Below are positions 4,058-6,411 of a DNA stretch of 6,411 nt, piece by piece; the stretch's first letter is position 1, and each line of letters opens with the position of its first letter. Where the stretch lies: NCBI GenBank assembly GCA_020721385.1, contig DYMW01000032.1, positions 9,881 to 16,291 of the forward strand, written 5' to 3'. Position numbers and translations under genes: made by a program. Source of the DNA: Sulfurovum sp. Lineage in GTDB: Bacteria > Campylobacterota > Campylobacteria > Campylobacterales > Sulfurovaceae. The notes under the pieces are model-generated. The model searched no databases and had not been told where the DNA came from. It saw nothing but the letters and a program-made list of their open reading frames with translations.

Positions 4058-6411
4058 TTATAGATTGTTGTCTGGCGTTGTATAAATATGAATGGCATTT
4101 TTTAATGCATTGCCATAAGGGGCTTCTGCTGCACCTTTTTTACCAATCGTATTCATTCCCTCCAATATATAGAGTTCATTATTAATAATTTCTAAACCAC
4201 GCGTATCGTAAACTCCATTATAGGTCTCAATACTGTCTTTGTCTGCCATTTGATATTCTGTTAGAAGTTCTTTATTGCTCCAATCAATTTTGAGTAGATA
4301 ATTTTTAGAGGTCACTGCCCATAAAACACCATTATTGCTATCATAAGCCAATCCGTAAATATTGGCATATTTTGATATATCCGCCGTATATACAGGACTG
4401 GATAAGGTATTGGTTTCAAAATCATAAGCAAAGAGTTGATTTCCAATGGCAACAATCATTTCTTCTTCCACATATTGTGATGCTGGATATTCCAAATCTC
4501 CTAACAATCTAAAATCAACCGTATTTGCATCGTTGTCACCCAAATGAAAACTCTCTTCTAAAGAGTTTCGTGTTAATCTAAAAATAGCAGGGGTACTTGA
4601 AGCATGACCCACAAAAAAGAAAAGGGTATCATCTGATTGGCGATAGGCAATACCTTCTAAATCACTTAATCCTTGACAATTAGGAATAACTTGATGTTGT
4701 GCATCACGACATATTCCTGAAAAATCTTCTAACATGCTACTTGTATAGATATTTTTTACTTCTTTTGTGGTGAAATCCATTTCATAAATTTTATGTGCAT
4801 TGTCATCGGTGACCCAAAAACTGTTATTTTCAGGCATATAAAAGATAGATTCTGCATCTCTTAACCCAACCAATCCTTGAATATCAGAAAGTACAATACC
4901 TCCAACTTCATTTAAATCACGGTTTAATCGTAAGCCATCAAAATTTTGTGTTTGTAGTACACCATTGGCATCTCGCCATTGATTGGGTTCACCAAAAGTA
5001 CTCATCGCTGGTTGATTTTCATCATCTCCATAGGCAGAATTGAAAGGAGCAATCAATAAACTTGGATTGGCTTTTAGTTTAAAGACCTCTTGATTGTCTA
5101 TGCCCACATGAACAATATCATCACCAGATTCTACTAAAATATTTTTTTCATTGGCAACAATCTCGATAGTGATGGCATTGTCATTAAGGTTAAATATACC
5201 CATAGTGTTCAGTAAATCATTTGAATTCAAATTGAGTACCCAATCATCACCATGAGGATTAAAGGGTGCATAACTCATATTGGTTGGTTCATTAGAAATG
5301 GTAAGAATGGTTCCTCGACGTAAATGTTCTAATTGCACGTGTTGGGGAATCGTACCTTCAAATGTCACATTTCCTGCTTCTTTAATTCTTAATGTGGCTC
5401 CACATAAATTGACATGGGTTCCCACAACCACCATTTCCATCCAAGAGCCACCATTGCCATTGATTTGTCCAAAGTAACTATCACTTCCAGAATTTTTTAA
5501 TTGCTTATCGGGGGCTACCGCATTGTACTCATTGAGAATCAACGCCACATTGTCTAAATTGGTGCTACTCACATTGACCGTTCGTGTAACACTACTGCTG
5601 TTATTGGCTCGATCGGTAGCGGTATAGATGACACTATAGCTACCTTCTCTTGCAGTATCAACAGTGCTTACAATTTCTACCTTTACTTTTCCAAGAATAT
5701 CATCAATCGCTACCGCTCCTAACTCTTCATAGCTACCATTGAGTGAAAGATTTAATAACTCGTTACCATTTAATGTAATAACAGGGGCTTCGATATCATT
5801 GGGTGTTGGTATTGCAACCATCTCAATATCATCAAATCTACCTGAACCATAAACTCTAAAACCATTTACCGAAAGAATGGCACTGGTTGGGTCATACTCT
5901 GCCAAATCTTCTTCTAAATTTCGCGTAAAAGTTTGCCATGTTCCATTTTTGGCACCATCTCCCAAACCAATGGTAATGGTATTTGAACCATCAAATCCAT
6001 TAAAACTACCATTGACGGTATTGTGTGTATACGAGATATAGCGTACTCCATTCGTTGTATTGACAATGGCATAAACTTTAAAGGTTTCATTGATGTTCAT
6101 ACTCCATTGTAGGGTTCTATCAATTTTATTGTTCCAAGCCTCTTCTCCTGAAGGTGTACCCAATTGATACGCATTGGATTTTCTTGATCCTTTTAACTCG
6201 ATAACTCTACTTCCTCGGTCACCATCATAAACATTGGTTATGGTTGCACCTGTTGGGGAATTATCATAAATTGTCCAACCCACAGTATCTTCATCTTCTG
6301 CATCTTCATAGCTCACCATTTCAATTACTGGGTCTTCAACCACCACTACAGGTAGGGTATATTCAATATGTAAAGTAGGAGCGTTATTTGCTAGACCATC
6401 ATAAGAAACTG
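4058..6411 (-). CDS. Large secreted multidomain beta-propeller protein, 5' end outside window
   Basis: The frame is open from the window edge to TAA at 4060-4058, giving 783 visible residues (residue 1 is the codon at 6409-6407). Residues 1-18 look like the last strands of an upstream domain; its NAPTLHIEYTL ending recalls DNRLRE/CBM96-type modules. An acidic linker follows. Residues about 36-199 form a carbohydrate-binding-like beta-sandwich ending in GFRVYGSGRFDDIEMV. Residues 205-280 match the DUF5011/HYR Ig-like pattern (APVITLNG, YTATD, TRTVNV). Residues 287-446 resemble a lamin-tail domain (LNEYNA, GSWMEMVVVG). Residues 502-778 form a beta-propeller with DLEGIAY (583-589), GLAYD and GLEI motifs typical of phytase-like or SdiA-regulated proteins; Cys567 and Cys578 may pair in a loop. 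It is probably exported and acts outside the cell in binding, with possible phosphoesterase-like activity, but no catalytic set can be assigned. The signal peptide and start are not in the window. Confidence 0.85.
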   Translation of the reverse strand, partial: VSYDGLANNAPTLHIEYTLPVVVVEDPVIEMVSYEDAEDEDTVGWTIYDNSPTGATITNVYDGDRGSRVIELKGSRKSNAYQLGTPSGEEAWNNKIDRTLQWSMNINETFKVYAIVNTTNGVRYISYTHNTVNGSFNGFDGSNTITIGLGDGAKNGTWQTFTRNLEEDLAEYDPTSAILSVNGFRVYGSGRFDDIEMVAIPTPNDIEAPVITLNGNELLNLSLNGSYEELGAVAIDDILGKVKVEIVSTVDTAREGSYSVIYTATDRANNSSSVTRTVNVSSTNLDNVALILNEYNAVAPDKQLKNSGSDSYFGQINGNGGSWMEMVVVGTHVNLCGATLRIKEAGNVTFEGTIPQHVQLEHLRRGTILTISNEPTNMSYAPFNPHGDDWVLNLNSNDLLNTMGIFNLNDNAITIEIVANEKNILVESGDDIVHVGIDNQEVFKLKANPSLLIAPFNSAYGDDENQPAMSTFGEPNQWRDANGVLQTQNFDGLRLNRDLNEVGGIVLSDIQGLVGLRDAESIFYMPENNSFWVTDDNAHKIYEMDFTTKEVKNIYTSSMLEDFSGICRDAQHQVIPNCQGLSDLEGIAYRQSDDTLFFFVGHASSTPAIFRLTRNSLEESFHLGDNDANTVDFRLLGDLEYPASQYVEEEMIVAIGNQLFAYDFETNTLSSPVYTADISKYANIYGLAYDSNNGVLWAVTSKNYLLKIDWSNKELLTEYQMADKDSIETYNGVYDTRGLEIINNELYILEGMNTIGKKGAAEAPYGNALKNAIHIYTTPDNNL

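Noticed and set aside
5280..5477. Open frame of 65 codons on the plus strand
   Set aside because: It lies antisense to the lamin-tail-like domain, whose reading frame shows clear protein-family features; no ribosome binding site or recognisable protein.
6344..6346. GTG as the start of the large multidomain protein
   Set aside because: The same frame stays open to the window edge, upstream residues look like the end of another domain, there is no signal peptide after the GTG, and no ribosome binding site precedes it.
1..6411. Mobile element, CRISPR array or tRNA/rRNA gene
   Set aside because: No transposase or integrase frame, no regularly spaced direct repeats and no cloverleaf-like stretch were seen on either strand.

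Overview
The window is AT-rich bacterial DNA carrying four protein genes and no recognisable RNA gene, insertion sequence or CRISPR array. The best guess for the host is a Campylobacterota bacterium (Sulfurimonas/Arcobacter-like). The grounds are low GC, AT-rich promoter regions and a free-standing Aer-type PAS protein like CetB of Campylobacter. This is inference: the large secreted protein at the right end has a domain set also seen in marine Gammaproteobacteria.

Left part (1-3293, minus strand): two tandem paralogous exported zinc metallopeptidases. The upstream gene (3293 to 1641) is complete and encodes a 550-residue lipoprotein. The downstream gene (1545 to beyond position 1) is cut by the window edge after 515 codons and has an ordinary cleavable signal peptide. 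Both share the order export signal, N-terminal beta-sandwich, HEWxH catalytic domain with a distant EG motif, and a C-terminal PPC-like beta-domain with a conserved Cys pair. They are separated by 95 bp.

Middle (3294-4057): a divergent AT-rich promoter region, then a plus-strand gene for a 187-residue cytosolic PAS protein that aligns without gaps to the FAD-binding PAS domain of the E. coli energy-taxis receptor Aer. A perfect 14-bp-stem hairpin separates it from the converging gene on the right and probably terminates both.

Right part (4058-6411, minus strand): the 3' 783 codons of a large secreted or surface multidomain protein. Its order is end of an unknown domain, acidic linker, carbohydrate-binding-like beta-sandwich, DUF5011/HYR-like Ig domain, lamin-tail-like domain, and a C-terminal phytase/SdiA-regulated-like beta-propeller. 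The true start lies outside the window.

Three of the four genes encode exported proteins, which suggests a locus for extracellular processing or surface interaction with a redox/energy sensor gene between them. Nothing in the sequence proves that the sensor works with its neighbours. No clearly new multi-gene system is evident. The most unusual item is the lipidated/non-lipidated metallopeptidase pair with a divergent second active-site motif.
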